NCBI RefSeq assembly: GCF_000004825.1
Contig: NW_008805065.1
Location: 682,001 to 746,000 of the forward strand
From: Heterostelium album PN500
Lineage: Eukaryota; Evosea; Eumycetozoa; Acytosteliales; Acytosteliaceae
Direction of reading: 5' to 3'
Length of the DNA: 64,000 bases
The position numbers and the translations under genes were made by a program. This document shows positions 1 to 10,907 of this stretch, one piece after another; position 1 is the first letter of the stretch; each line of letters starts with the position of its first letter. Below the pieces are notes generated by a model. It had not been told where the DNA came from. It did not search any database and worked only from the letters and a program-made list of their open reading frames with translations.

Positions 1-551
1 CTAATAGGTATGATACTTCAGATTCATTGATCAAAGGATCATGAAAATTTATATATTTAAAAAACAACATTAATATTTATTTCTCCTATCGATTTCTTAC
101 TTTTACAAATAGAATAATCAAAGAGTACTTGTTACAAAATTTGAACTGAATAATAGATATGATTATAATTGAAATCTACTAATAAATAACCAGACAATCA
201 CTAACAAAAAGATTCACGAAAATTTCATTCTAACACCAAAATTATTTAAATCTAATTGTTTTTCTGACGAAAAAGATAATTTAACCACACATCTCTATGT
301 ATGTGTATCACCACAAAAAAATTATAATTATAATCAACTTTTCAAACACCCACCACAAAATTAATATGTGTGTTTGACAATGAGATAAATCAATAATTTT
401 AATATTATTATTTGATTGAATTGTGTACAAGATATTGATTGATAAATAATAAAAGAAAAAATAATAAATTATATCTTTTTTTTTTTGGTACCTCAAATTT
501 TCATTATGTTTATAATTCGTTCAAAAAAAAAAAAATAAGTGTTTATTCTAA

Positions 552-583
<32 letters not shown>

Positions 584-587
584 CTAT
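1..587. other. Intergenic region, AT-rich
   Basis: I see no coding exon, RNA gene or mobile element here. The stretch is A/T-rich and ends in a TA dinucleotide run at about 552-578, close to the stop codon of the 5-phosphatase gene. Around 340-380 there is a CA-rich patch containing CACCCACCAC, of unknown meaning. Confidence 0.6.
552..578. repeat. TA dinucleotide microsatellite
   Basis: About thirteen TA units in a row lie just downstream of the 5-phosphatase stop codon (gene on the minus strand). Such runs are common in dictyostelid 3' flanks and are likely length-variable. Confidence 0.8.
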
Positions 588-3500
588 CTATTCTTTTTTT
601 CTTTGATTACCTAATACAATTTTGGATGGTGTCCATTTCGATGATGATGGCGATGTTGATGATCTTAAATTATGATTTGAGTCTCTGAGGCTGAATCCAT
701 TATTGTTGAATTCCGATTCACTGACGTTGCTGTTGACACTTGAATTCAAATCGTTGCTCGATGTCAGTGGGATGTATCTCTCGATTAAAAGCTGGTCAAG
801 TGAGTTTTCCTCACCGAAAAAAGTATGTACATTGGAACCGGAAAGTCGCAGTGGTGGTGAGATTTCGATTTGCGGTGTCTTTCGGTTGTTCACCACTTTC
901 AGGTCGTCGATAGATTCAAAGTATTTGTGTTCTTCGTTGGCGTATCCGCTGTTGCTGTTGGTACTATTACTTTTACAATGTTGTTTTTTGCCAGATGCTG
1001 TTGCTGCAGATAGGTTGTCCGGTGATTCTTCGTCGTCGTCTGAGAATGTTCCAGAGAAATTCAGAGGAAGATCCTCGAGATGACAGGTCGAGTTGACAGG
1101 CGTAGTATCTGGAAGACAGCAATCTGAGCCACTCGACGAGTCGGAATCCGAGTCGATATCCAGGAAATTTGGATCCTCTTGAATGATTTGTTTGGAATCC
1201 TCGACAACAATTGGATTATGATTGTAAACAGAGTCTGGATTATTGTTGTTACCTGCATTGCTGTTGTTGGGAGGACTACACATCAAGTCACTGAGATTAC
1301 TCTCGAGTGACGATGTAAAACTATCGTTCATTCCATTGCTACCCGGTATTATAATGATGTGTGAAGAACCAACAACCGTTGGCATTCCATTGCTGTTGTT
1401 GTTGTTGCTGCTGCTGTTATTGGTGACACCAGATATTGTCGAAGAACCGTCATTTAAAGGTTTTCTCGTTGATCCAATGAGATTTCTTGTGTGATAACGA
1501 TGGGCACTCGGTCCTTTCGACTGCAGATCCTCTGCCGAGAGTGAAAGTTTCCTAAGTGGACGCGGTGAATTTGAATATTGACTGGACGGCAACGAACCAA
1601 TCACAAAATCATTACGATTACTCTTGGTTGTCGATGTCCAAGAGGAATTGGAGGAAGTCGAAGAACTGGAATCTCTTAGCGATTTTTTCAGTTTGGGTGG
1701 AACCGGTGGTATTGGCAGCTGCTTCGTTGGTAATTTATCCGTCGATAAATGAAGATGTTGTTGATTGCCAATCGTGATTTTGTTGGTAAGTGAATTCAAA
1801 TTGCCAAGAGAAAGCGACATCTTTATACTGTTTCCATTGGAAGCGGCAGCAGAGTGGTGGTTGCCATTTGTCAAATCCGGTGACTCGGCACGCTCGTGGT
1901 TGTTGTGAAGAACGGCCTGTCTAATTCTTGTCCATCCACTGGCAGCCTGACTAATTGGATAGTCTTTTACCTCCACCAGAAACAATCCAGAAACCGGACG
2001 GTGATCCGACTCCAACAGCTCGTGACGTCGGTAAACCAATGGTTTGATGGTGTCGCCACGATAGAGGATACGGTCGCAATAGGAGGGAGTACGCATCTTT
2101 TCAGAGGTGTCATAAGTAGTTGTTCCTACATCGTATTTATAGGTTGGTGCAAAGTTGATGGGTGCCTCTTGAAATCCGATAAACGAACGGCCGGCTTTCC
2201 TCTCGTTTGTCAATTGATCGTTCACCAGCAAGTAAGGATAGTTCTTGTTGATGACGGCTTGCTTACAGTCCGACTGTGGCAAATCGATTCGGTAGTTGAG
2301 ATCACCGAACCACAGCAGACACTCGTGATCCAATATCGAAACATGGTTATCAAATGACATCATTTGAATCTTTTTGAAATCTTGGGCACGACGTTCCACT
2401 CTCTCGTGAGAGGGTCCCGCTGCCAAGTGTGAATTTATAAAGCAAAATCCTGTTTTATATAATGAAAATCTTATTCCAACTCCTCCTTTATTTCCCTAAA
2501 TAAATAATAAATTAACAGAATAATTAATAAACCAACCATTGCAATTCTTTTCACATAATAATAATAATAATTTCTCTTACAATTTTACCCATTGCTCCAC
2601 ATGGAACAATTGCACCACGTGCATCCAATACATGAGGTGCATGTTCTTCTTTAACAAACACTAGAATCATAAGTCCAACCAATATCTTATTCATTACTTT
2701 TACGTATTTACATCCACCGGAGCAGAGTGAGAGTGTTTGCTCGATGTCGTGTTTCCATGGATGATAAGCATTTTCCTTGTTGTTCTGTTTGTCTGCTGCG
2801 GTTGCCTTTACGATGGCACCTGCTTTCATGTTGACTATCTCCTGCAGTCCAATGGCAATGATGTCCGGTGAATAGGAATTCGATAGCAGCCAATTCGCTA
2901 AATTAGTGGATCGCTTTCCATTGCAATTCCAAGTTCCAACGAAAACACTGAGGTTCCTCCTTCCTTGTTGTGGACTATCCAACGACTTTTCTATCTCCAA
3001 TCCAGAGATGATCGATTGGTCGTCCTCTACAAACAGTGCAGAGCAGTCGCCTGCAGCGAAAATAGCGGATGCCCGCAGCTTCGGTCGGACAACGAGTGAC
3101 GGCCACATTCTAAGTCTGGTATTTCCATGACCGAGTTGATGTGACTCGCCCGAACCAAAAGTATATACTTCACCGGAAGCTGTCAATAGTATCGTATGAT
3201 TCAATCCGAGTGCAATCGAATGGATTCGCTTGTCTTCAACGTCGACCTGTATGCGCACAGGCATGTTGCTGTCCTCGACTCCACCGTTTCCAAGTTGTCC
3301 ATAGCTATTCGATCCCCACATAAACACAACACCGTCGTTTGTCAGTGCTGCAGAATGCTGTTGGCCGGCATCAATGTCGATAGCCGGCATCTTGTAGCCG
3401 ACCACCGTTGAGAGCTGCTCGAGTGGAACCGGCGCCACTTTGTCATTGTTATGTCCAAGTCCGAGTTGTCCACGAGAATTCGATCCCCAGGCATAGATTG

Positions 3501-4186
3501 CACCTTCATTTGTCAGGGCAAGTGTGTGTTGGTCGCCAAACACCAACTTTTGCCAACGGACTTCGCGTTTGTCGATTGGCGGAAAAAATGACTGTGGGCG
3601 TCGATTGGTGGATGCGTTCCGATTGACGTCCGTTGGCGAGCTGTCCATACTTGCAGCTGCCCCACGTGTACATCTGACCAGTGTCGCTAATGGCGCCGCT
3701 CACCTGATTGCCTGCGACCACCTTGGCGATGTTGCCGGGTAGCGCCACAATCGGCAGTGGCACAGCCGAGTCGCCTATATCGGTACCGAGCTGGCCAGCT
3801 CCATTCAGACCCATCGAGAACACTCGACGATCTTCGGTGAGCAACAGAGTATGGTTGAAACCACACGACACGCTGATCACCACTTTTTTCCAGACGATCT
3901 TAAAGAGAGTGGTATGTTTTCTTCCCATCACCTCGCCCCACATCAAACATTCGCCATTGACGATGGCAGCAGAGTGATTCGCGCCCATTGACAACTGATC
4001 CAAATTCAGTGAAATCAACACCGATGGTGGTGTTGGTAATTTTTTATCAACATTATGGCAAGTATTACCTGTTTTACCTATTATTGTTTTTTTACAAAAT
4101 ATAAAGTTAGTTATTATACAATATTCAAATGATCTTGAATGTATATATTAATATTTACCCTTTCCCCAAGTATATAAAATCTTCAT
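588..4186 (-). CDS. Dd5P2: RCC1-repeat / inositol polyphosphate 5-phosphatase fusion
   Basis: Three exons: 4186-4159, 4068-2581 and 2495-588. The short first exon encodes MKILYTWGKG, which supplies the first RCC1 blade. RCC1-type repeats (HTLLLTEDRRV, YTWGS.KYGQL, IYAWGSNSRGQLG, VFMWGSNSYGQLG) fill roughly residues 1-370. A 5-phosphatase (IPPc) catalytic domain follows at about 380-680, with FVGTWNCNGK, GNKGGVG, WFGDLNYRID, YCDRIL and SDHRPV. The last 450 residues are Ser/Asn-rich and low in complexity. The family removes the 5-phosphate from inositol phosphates or phosphoinositides. RCC1 plus 5-phosphatase is the architecture of D. discoideum Dd5P2, hence the symbol. One oddity: the frame shifts inside exon 2 at a run of six A (plus strand 3583-3588). 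The spliced length is 3424, one base over a multiple of three, so a single extra base explains it; product about 1140 residues. Confidence 0.85.
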
Positions 4187-5450
4187 TATATATAAATTTT
4201 TTAGGGAAGTGAGCTTGAAAGCTTCACAAACCCAAAGATTACTTCAACTTCAAACCAACTATTTTTCCTTTTTTCTCCTCTAGATTTATAGTTTTGCTGT
4301 TTATCTTTATTAGCTTTGCTGACCAGAATTAATTAAAAATATGAATGTATGTTTTAATTTGTAACTATCTATCTAATTATATTATTCTTGTTCAATGTTG
4401 GTTTGAATTTGATTTTTTGTTTTGTTTTTGATTTGCTATTGTTATTTTTGTTTATTGCTGTACTAATTTAGTCTGTATTTAAAAAAGTGATCGATTGTGT
4501 TAGTCAGTGAATTATTAAATAAATAATAAGAATCTAAAATGTTATATGTTTAATGGGTTGTGTTTGCAAATAAATATACATTCAAATGAGTTGGTGTGTG
4601 ATTGAAAAAATAAAAAAAAAACCGAGCTCTTTGGTTTAGTTTGATTTTGTTTACTGTTGCAACAAACACTCGTGTTTGAGATGGATGAAGTTTGATGAGG
4701 GGGTGCGAAGAGAAGATGCAGTGTGATACAACAACAATTAATTGTTTTTTTTTTGTTTTTCAAATTGGTGGTGTTTGTGAGTGAAGTGAAGAAAGAAGAG
4801 AGTGGATTGTTGGTGTGGAATATGTATGTTTGTTTTTTATTTGACTTTGAATTTATTTACAAATATCTAACACACATATTATTATTCATTTATTCATTCA
4901 CTATTAAAGATTATTGCTGTTTATTACTTTACTTTCTTTAATTTTTGATGTATGTCTATGTTTTTGTTTTCTATCGCTTGTCTATGTTACAAAGATTCTG
5001 TTTTGTTGTCTAAAATATCAAGCTAATATGACAAAAATAACAACAAAAATTATAGTTTACAATCGACAATAAATTGATAAACTTTATTATTACTTTATTA
5101 TTTATATTATTAAATGAATGAATCGATATAACTGTTCTATGATCTATAAGATTTTATTATTGTGATTTTGTTAACACTCATTGAATGAAAAACCAATCAA
5201 AAATTCTCTCATTGTAAAAAAAAAAAAAAATTATTTAATAAAAAAAAAAAAAATTCACCAACTTTTTTTTTTTGCACACGAAAAGCATGAACTAATGGTG
5301 GCGGCAAAAACCATCTATCTGCTGAATTTGTTTGGATTGTTTTTTAAAAAAGAGATAGTTATTGGGATTTTAATGTTTTTTTTTTATCTTTATAGATTTA
5401 CCTTGTTTTCAAATATTTAAATTTAATTAATAGTTTATTATATTTATTAT
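4187..5450. other. Intergenic region
   Basis: About 1.26 kb between the 5-phosphatase start and the end of the first small secreted gene. It is A/T-rich with scattered TTTG/TTTTTG motifs. The small open frames here are low-complexity Phe/Lys/Ile runs without domain signal. I see no exon or RNA gene that I can support. Confidence 0.5.
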
Positions 5451-5975
5451 TTATTGTTCACCACCCATCATCATCATCAATGAGGAAGTGTCAATATTAG
5501 CTGAAAGACGCTCATTCATTGAACATGAAGTTTGGATATAGTAGAGAGTGTTACCACCAAAGTATGGGTAGGATCTTTGAAGATAATTGATGTATAATGT
5601 ATAACCATCGATTATTTTACCGGTGACTACAGTGTAAGCGTAAAACTTCCAACCTGGTTGATTGTAGAGAGCACCTTGACCATTGAAAGTTCCATCGGAA
5701 TTGACTGTAACATTGACTAAAAATGGATTACCAGTGGCCGTTGAAAAACTGTTGACTACACCATTAGTATTGGTAAGAGTAACTTGTGTTGGATAAAGAC
5801 ATTGTCCTTGGTTTTGCCATACATAGGTTCCTGGGACAATGTAAGGGGCTAAATTAATTAAAAAATAAACAGTTAATATAATTGAAAACGATTATGTGAA
5901 TTATTTAAATAATTAATTACCGGAATATGAAACAGAAATTAATGCCAAAAAGGCAAAGACGATATATTTGTACAT
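5451..5975 (-). CDS. Small secreted protein, paralogue A
   Basis: Two exons, 5975-5921 and 5848-5451, give 150 residues. Exon 1 is almost exactly a signal peptide (MYKYIVFAFLALISVSYS). The intron is phase 1 and A/T-rich. The mature part begins APYIVPGTYVWQNQGQC, has three recognisable blocks (YVWQNQGQC, PFLVNVTVN, FGGNTLYYIQTSC) and ends with four Met and GGEQ. I do not recognise the family. It is clearly homologous to the oppositely oriented gene at 6587-7139, with the same intron position and phase. A two-Cys secreted beta-rich domain is likely; function unknown. The two genes share a 611-bp divergent upstream region, so co-regulation is plausible. Confidence 0.75.
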
Positions 5976-6586
5976 TTTTTAAAAAAATAAAATGTATATA
6001 ATTAAATAATTTAATAAATGGGAAAAATGACTAACTATTCTAATTAATTATTCTATAAAAAATTGGACACTTGTAAAAAAATTTGTAGAATAAAAAAAAA
6101 ATATATTTTAATAGTTTTATTATAAAAAAGATCAAGATATTAAAAATAAGATAATGATGTCAAGTATCTGTGGTACGCTCCTGTTTAGCTGAAGATCTTC
6201 ATTCCTCATGTTTTGGCATTCCATTTTTATTGGTGGTTTTTTGCAAAACTTTTTTATTCTACAATAATCTTCAGATTATCATAAAAAATCTAAAAACAAT
6301 GACTTTAAAGTTGTTTTTGAGGGGTGTCATCCTTGTTGGAATGGTCTGAAATCAACGATCATATACCCAAAACAATTGATTGATGATGTCAAATATCAAA
6401 TATCTTTTGATTTAAAACTTAAAGATATTTTTTGTAAAATCTTGTACAACTACACATATTCTACAATTTTTGTTAATCTAAAATAAATAGTAAATACTAG
6501 TCATTTCATTTTTATATTTTAATTTTTATAAACTTTCTCTTTATTATTTTATAATATCTTTCTATTATTTATATCATATACAAAAA
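5976..6586. promoter_or_regulatory. Shared divergent promoter region of two secreted paralogues
   Basis: This is the only DNA between two head-to-head paralogous genes, so it must hold both promoters. The middle (about 6160-6380) is less A/T-rich than usual intergenic DNA here and contains CTCCTGTTTAGCTG and GGGGTGTCATCC, possible binding sites. No known motif is assigned. Confidence 0.4.
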
Positions 6587-7139
6587 ATGTTGAAATATAC
6601 TATCCTTGTTTTATTTGTATTAGTTTCCGTTGCCAGTTCATGTAAGTAATATTTACTTCCAATCGAATAAAAATGATTAAATTAGATGATGATATACTAA
6701 TGAATGAATCAATGATTATTTCGAAATAGACCTCTATGTTAGTCAAGGTCAATATGTATGGCAGAATCAAGGTCAATGCTCAGCCAGCCCAACACTTGTA
6801 AATGTCACTGTCACCAAGAATGTAGTCAATAGTTTTTCTGCCAACTACGGATACCCATTTTTAGTAAATGTTACAGTCAACCCTGATTACACCTTCAATG
6901 GTCTCGGTGCACTCTACTATCCAGGTACATGGACACTCAATGGATACACCACCGTAAAGGGTCAAATCATCAGTCAATACAACTTGTTGGTCGTCTACAA
7001 CCCAAGTACCACTCCATCATTCGGTGGTGCCACATTGAACTACCTTTTAGTTCAATGTAATTCCGGTTCGTCCAAATCGATCTCCGAACAACAAGAAGAA
7101 GCTAACCTTGCATCTATAATGTCTGGTGCAGATAATTGA
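6587..7139 (+). CDS. Small secreted protein, paralogue B
   Basis: Two exons, 6587-6641 and 6730-7139, give 154 residues. Exon 1 encodes a signal peptide (MLKYTILVLFVLVSVASS) and ends in phase 1 exactly where paralogue A does. The mature chain starts YLYVSQGQYVWQNQGQCSA and shares YVWQNQGQC, PFLVNVTVN, a GAL-Y block and an FGG-TL-Y block ending in a Cys. The C-terminus is polar (SSKSISEQQEEANL) and unlike paralogue A. Function unknown; a secreted or lumenal role is inferred from the signal peptide. The matching intron and divergent arrangement indicate an inverted tandem duplication. Confidence 0.75.
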
Positions 7140-7322
7140 TTAATTTAATTAAAAATATTTAAAAAATAAATAAAAAACTAAATAGTATAAAAAAAAATTT
7201 ATTTTCTTAGAATTTTAGATATGCATATGTTTTTTTTTTTGCCGACATTGGTTTCTTAATTTGTTATCTAATCGAGATATGACATATATATATATCTTAT
7301 CTTAAAGATTTTGAACATTATA

Positions 7323-7619
7323 ATGGATGAAGATGATATTTTCGATGATATAAATGACGATGAAGAGTTGGTGTATAAATCATTTTCAGAAGCAAGATAT
7401 GCAGAGTCTAAGAAAAAGAGAAAATCAACTACTACAGCAAACGCATCTACTACATCAAAGAGAGTATCAACGAATAGATCTACTGCGACTAATAGTCGTA
7501 TAGGTAATAGTAGTAGTAGCAGCAGTGTAAAGAAAGTTACAAATAACAATAATAATAATAATAGTAAAAGTAATAATAATTCTAGTAATAGTAGTAATCG
7601 CAGTATTACTACAAATGTA

Positions 7620-7665
<46 letters not shown>

Positions 7666-8574
7666 GAACAAGTGTAAATAAACCATTAAATAGTAATAAT
7701 AATAATAATAATAAGACAAAAGATAGTAGTGTTTATGATTTAGATAATGAAAATGGTGATGATGAATCGACAGAGGATGAACTCGATCAAGATGAAGATA
7801 GTAAGGTATTGGAAACTAAATTAAAACAATCGTTTCAATTTACAGTGGCAAAGATATGCGAAAGAGAAATAGAGAAGCTGCCTAACAAGACAACTGTAAC
7901 TCCTCATGCTATAAAAACAGTTTCAGAATTAATATATCAAATAGCAAAGAGTATGTTAGTGTTAACATCTATAGCAAGTAATATATATCTTTTGATATTA
8001 TTTATTAACAAAAGTTTATTTTGTACTGTATTGTATTGTATAGAGGAAGTAAGTAGAGATCTCGCAATGTTTTCCAAGCATGCCAAAAGGCAAATCATTA
8101 ATGGTGATGATGTTTTATTGATGGCAAGAAAGAATGATTCAGTTGTATGTAGATGAATCTTTAATTTAATAATATTGATAAACATATACATACATTAGAG
8201 AAACTTCTAACTTGATAATTAATCTATTATAGTATAAGAAAGTATTAGCGAAAAGAAAGGAATTACAAAACAGTAATAATATTAATAATAATAATAATAG
8301 TGGTGGTGATAGTAATCTTTCGAGACATTTCGAAAACAATTTATTTAAAGATACAGATGCAGATTTAGATGAAGACTTTGATTATCAGACAACTACTACT
8401 ACAACAACAACAACAAAGAATACCAACAAATTTAAACCTAAAGAAAAGAGTCAAAGTATATTCGATTCTGATCTCTTTTTAGGATCGTCTGATTCAGATT
8501 TAGAGAATATTGTCAATCAGAATAACAATAACTACTCTCACATTAATGATGAAGATAATTTATTTAATGATTAA
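7323..8574 (+). CDS. cenps: CENP-S / MHF1-like histone-fold protein
   Basis: Three exons: 7323-7950, 8044-8144 and 8233-8574 (356 residues). The first ATG of the frame is at 7323. Residues about 165-250 form the histone fold: a helix ending in ICEREIEKLP, then SELIYQIAK, then RDLAMFSKHAKRQIINGDDVLLMARKNDSV across the first splice. This closely follows human CENP-S, which has SELTF, DLEMFARHAKRTTINTEDVKLLARRSNSL at the same spacing. CENP-S pairs with CENP-X to bind DNA at kinetochores and with FANCM at stalled forks. The fold sits between a 165-residue Asn/Ser-rich N-terminal extension (including about 17 AAT codons) and an acidic C-terminal tail, whereas animal CENP-S is only about 140 residues. 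A DNA-repair or kinetochore role is inferred from the family. Confidence 0.8.
7618..7668 (+). repeat. AAT triplet run encoding poly-Asn
   Basis: An uninterrupted run of AAT codons lies inside the N-terminal extension of the CENP-S-like gene. Triplet runs of this kind are characteristic of dictyostelid coding sequence and probably vary in length between strains. Confidence 0.8.
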
Positions 8575-8860
8575 AATTTTTAATTTAAAATAATTAATAA
8601 AACAATTATTTAGAGTGTACATAATTAATACTATTGTATGTGATAAACTGTATATTCAGCACCATATTATTACTCCTAAGATATTCTGACATTATTTTTT
8701 AAGAGAAGATGCTATCGTGATTTTAAATTTATCAAACAACCTTTTATAGATCTATTGTTAGGAAAACGTTTTGAATATAGTCTTAAAATTAAAGAAGGGA
8801 TCCTGTAGTGCTATCTGATACTTTACAGCTGCCAAAAGCCAATAAAAAGTAGACAAACAA

Positions 8861-8905
<45 letters not shown>

Positions 8906-8943
8906 ATACCGCAGGCGGACTTAGAAAAATTTAAAGATTAAAA
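8575..8943. other. Intergenic region with possible retroelement tail
   Basis: There is no coding exon. The right part (about 8760-8861) is less A/T-rich than its surroundings and runs directly into a 43-base A tract, which ends 39 bp before the tRNA gene. This could be the 3' end of a short, 5'-truncated retroposed sequence. Confidence 0.4.
8862..8904 (+). repeat. 43-base A homopolymer
   Basis: An uninterrupted A43 tract, the longest homopolymer I see in the window, lies 39 bp beyond the 3' end of the tRNA gene. Dictyostelids carry non-LTR retrotransposons (TRE family) that insert beside tRNA genes and end in oligo(A). That fits, but no element body is recognisable. Confidence 0.6.
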
Positions 8944-9014
8944 TGCGTTGTCCGGGAATCGAACCCGGGTCTCCTGCTTGGTAGGCAAGAATTCTGCCAC
9001 TAGACCAACAACGC
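8944..9014 (-). tRNA. tRNA-Gly, anticodon ACC
   Basis: A 71-nt cloverleaf on the minus strand. The acceptor stem GCGTTGT/ACAACGC is a perfect 7 bp with discriminator A. The A box is TGGTCTAGTGG, the B box GGTTCGATTCC and the T stem CCGGG/CCCGG. The anticodon stem CTTGC/GCAGG pairs fully (one T-G) around the loop CTACCAA, so positions 34-36 read ACC, decoding GGU (Gly). A TTTT terminator follows directly. The body is very like eukaryotic tRNA-Gly(GCC), with A in place of G34. There is no intron and CCA is not encoded. The identity as tRNA is certain; the unusual wobble base is discussed in the findings. Confidence 0.95.
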
Positions 9015-9458
9015 ATTAGATGAAATCTAATTTTCTTATTAAATTTTTATAATTTCTTCATTTTGTAAAATTGGAAAGTTTTTAATTTTCTTAGGTAATA
9101 TATTAACTTAAGCATTAACACAAGATTGACAGTAAAATTGTCAACTCCAATTTATAAATTGGTCTTTAGATTTGATAAAAAAAGAAGTTCAAGAAAATAA
9201 AGAATTGGTGTGTCTATTAGAAGGGTGATGATAGTGAAAGGTTTTAATCAAAATTAATTAATTTGCAGTTATTATGATTTTGAACTTATTACCAAAAATG
9301 GTTTAACATAATATCATATTTTTTGGGAACTCCCAAAAAAAATAATTGATTTTAAATTTTCTGTGAAATTCATTATTCTAGGTACTATTTGATCAAATAG
9401 TCACACTTAAATGTCAAATTTAATTAATTATTTTTTTAATATATAGATATAGATAATC
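9015..9458. other. Intergenic region between tRNA and F-box/LRR-like gene
   Basis: A/T-rich with no exon seen. It must hold the promoter of the gene starting at 9459. Confidence 0.5.
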
Positions 9459-10907
9459 ATGACTTTAGAATTACCTCATTTTCTTCAGAATTTAATTGTT
9501 GAGTATGCAATACAAAGAAACATTAATAGTGAGACTAATGCTTATAACACGAGTTTGACCATTGCTCTTGTATGTGAACGATGGTTCAAACATGTACAGC
9601 AATTGACCACCAATGTTAACCTCTTAAAATGTCCTTTGATCAACTGTCAATTCAAAGTAGATAATCAGTACTCTTTGTTACAGTCAAAGAATATCAGCTC
9701 GTTGGAATTTAACACCTTAAACCAAGCAGTCTTTACAATGTTGGAGAGTGTAACAATGAATATTAGTTCATTTATAATACATATCGAGCAAGTAGGTCAT
9801 GATATCAATCAAACACTGAAGCTATTGACCGAGTTGGTTAAATCAGATCGAGTGGAATTCCATCTCTTTGTGAATGTAGAACGTGGGATTTTCTCTATGG
9901 CCAAACCACCGAATCGTGAACTCTACAATATCGCCACTGTCAACATCCAATGTGGTCAAGAAGTTATTACTGAGGAATATCTTTGGGAGGAGGAAGGTCT
10001 CGCTTCGATTGCCGCTGGATGGCGACCAACTGACTACACCCTGAGATTCAACAAAGGTGGACTTTCGACTCATTTCGGATACTCATTATTCCTTACTGTG
10101 AATACACTGCGTACTGCTTTGATTGAAACGGATTTCGTTGAACTCTGCTATGTTAATTCTGCCCTTTCAGGTAACCACTTGGAGGAGTTGGAGTTTTCAT
10201 ATCTTTTCCACCACATTTCGGGAGAGAAGCATGGAAATACCTATAGAAACTCTTGTTTCCCAACGATGGATGCACCATGGCACAAACTTCCTGATACTCA
10301 ACAGCATTTCAAAGAGTTTTGTGGTCTGTTGGCAAATAATAGAATACTCAGGGATTTAACAATACACAACTTTTGTAAACAACCACTTGGTGAAGATCGA
10401 ATGGATGAAAATCAATTGTTGGCCAATCAATTCGCAGAAGTATTTGCTCATAACAATTACTTGACCAGTCTATGTTTGGACAATATACAATTGGTCAATG
10501 ATGAATTCTTTTATTCATTACATAATAATCGTGGATTGAAAAGCTTAAGACTTGAAAATGGAACAATCAATAACGACAACTTGATGACTTCAATCGGGCT
10601 CATGTTGAGTGAGAACAAACATATTTCTCATCTATCCATCTCCAACAACCAAGCGTTAACAGATTGTTCGGAATTGGCAAAAGCAATAACAAACAACAAC
10701 ACACTACGATCACTCGATATTAGTTTTTGTAAATTTAAGAATTTATTTTTACTCTTTGAATCAATTCTTAACAACAAAACACTTTACACACTCTCCATTT
10801 CCTTTGATATGAAAACATCAATCGAAAACCATCCAATTCTTTTGAAACTTATGAATAGATTTAATCTTAAAACAATCAACAATTACAATCTTAAACCTTC
10901 TTTGTAA
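9459..10907 (+). CDS. F-box-like / leucine-rich repeat protein
   Basis: A single exon of 482 residues. The N-terminus (LPHFLQNLIVEYAI, then ALVCERWFKHVQQ) has the shape of a degenerate F-box: a Leu/Pro helix followed by an xCxxW element. The C-terminal half (about 290-480) shows irregular leucine-rich repeats of the LTSLCLDN / LKSLRLEN / ISHLSISNN / LRSLDISF type. F-box proteins select substrates for SCF ubiquitin ligases; many dictyostelid families of this form are species-expanded and uncharacterised. A related gene, interrupted by one stop, lies at 60720-62219 on the minus strand. SCF membership is inference. The ATG at 9459 opens the frame. Confidence 0.7.
   Translation: MTLELPHFLQNLIVEYAIQRNINSETNAYNTSLTIALVCERWFKHVQQLTTNVNLLKCPLINCQFKVDNQYSLLQSKNISSLEFNTLNQAVFTMLESVTMNISSFIIHIEQVGHDINQTLKLLTELVKSDRVEFHLFVNVERGIFSMAKPPNRELYNIATVNIQCGQEVITEEYLWEEEGLASIAAGWRPTDYTLRFNKGGLSTHFGYSLFLTVNTLRTALIETDFVELCYVNSALSGNHLEELEFSYLFHHISGEKHGNTYRNSCFPTMDAPWHKLPDTQQHFKEFCGLLANNRILRDLTIHNFCKQPLGEDRMDENQLLANQFAEVFAHNNYLTSLCLDNIQLVNDEFFYSLHNNRGLKSLRLENGTINNDNLMTSIGLMLSENKHISHLSISNNQALTDCSELAKAITNNNTLRSLDISFCKFKNLFLLFESILNNKTLYTLSISFDMKTSIENHPILLKLMNRFNLKTINNYNLKPSL

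Noticed and set aside
5181-5420. Short Lys/Phe-rich frame in the intergenic region
   Set aside because: It is built on A and T homopolymers; no domain, no plausible gene structure.
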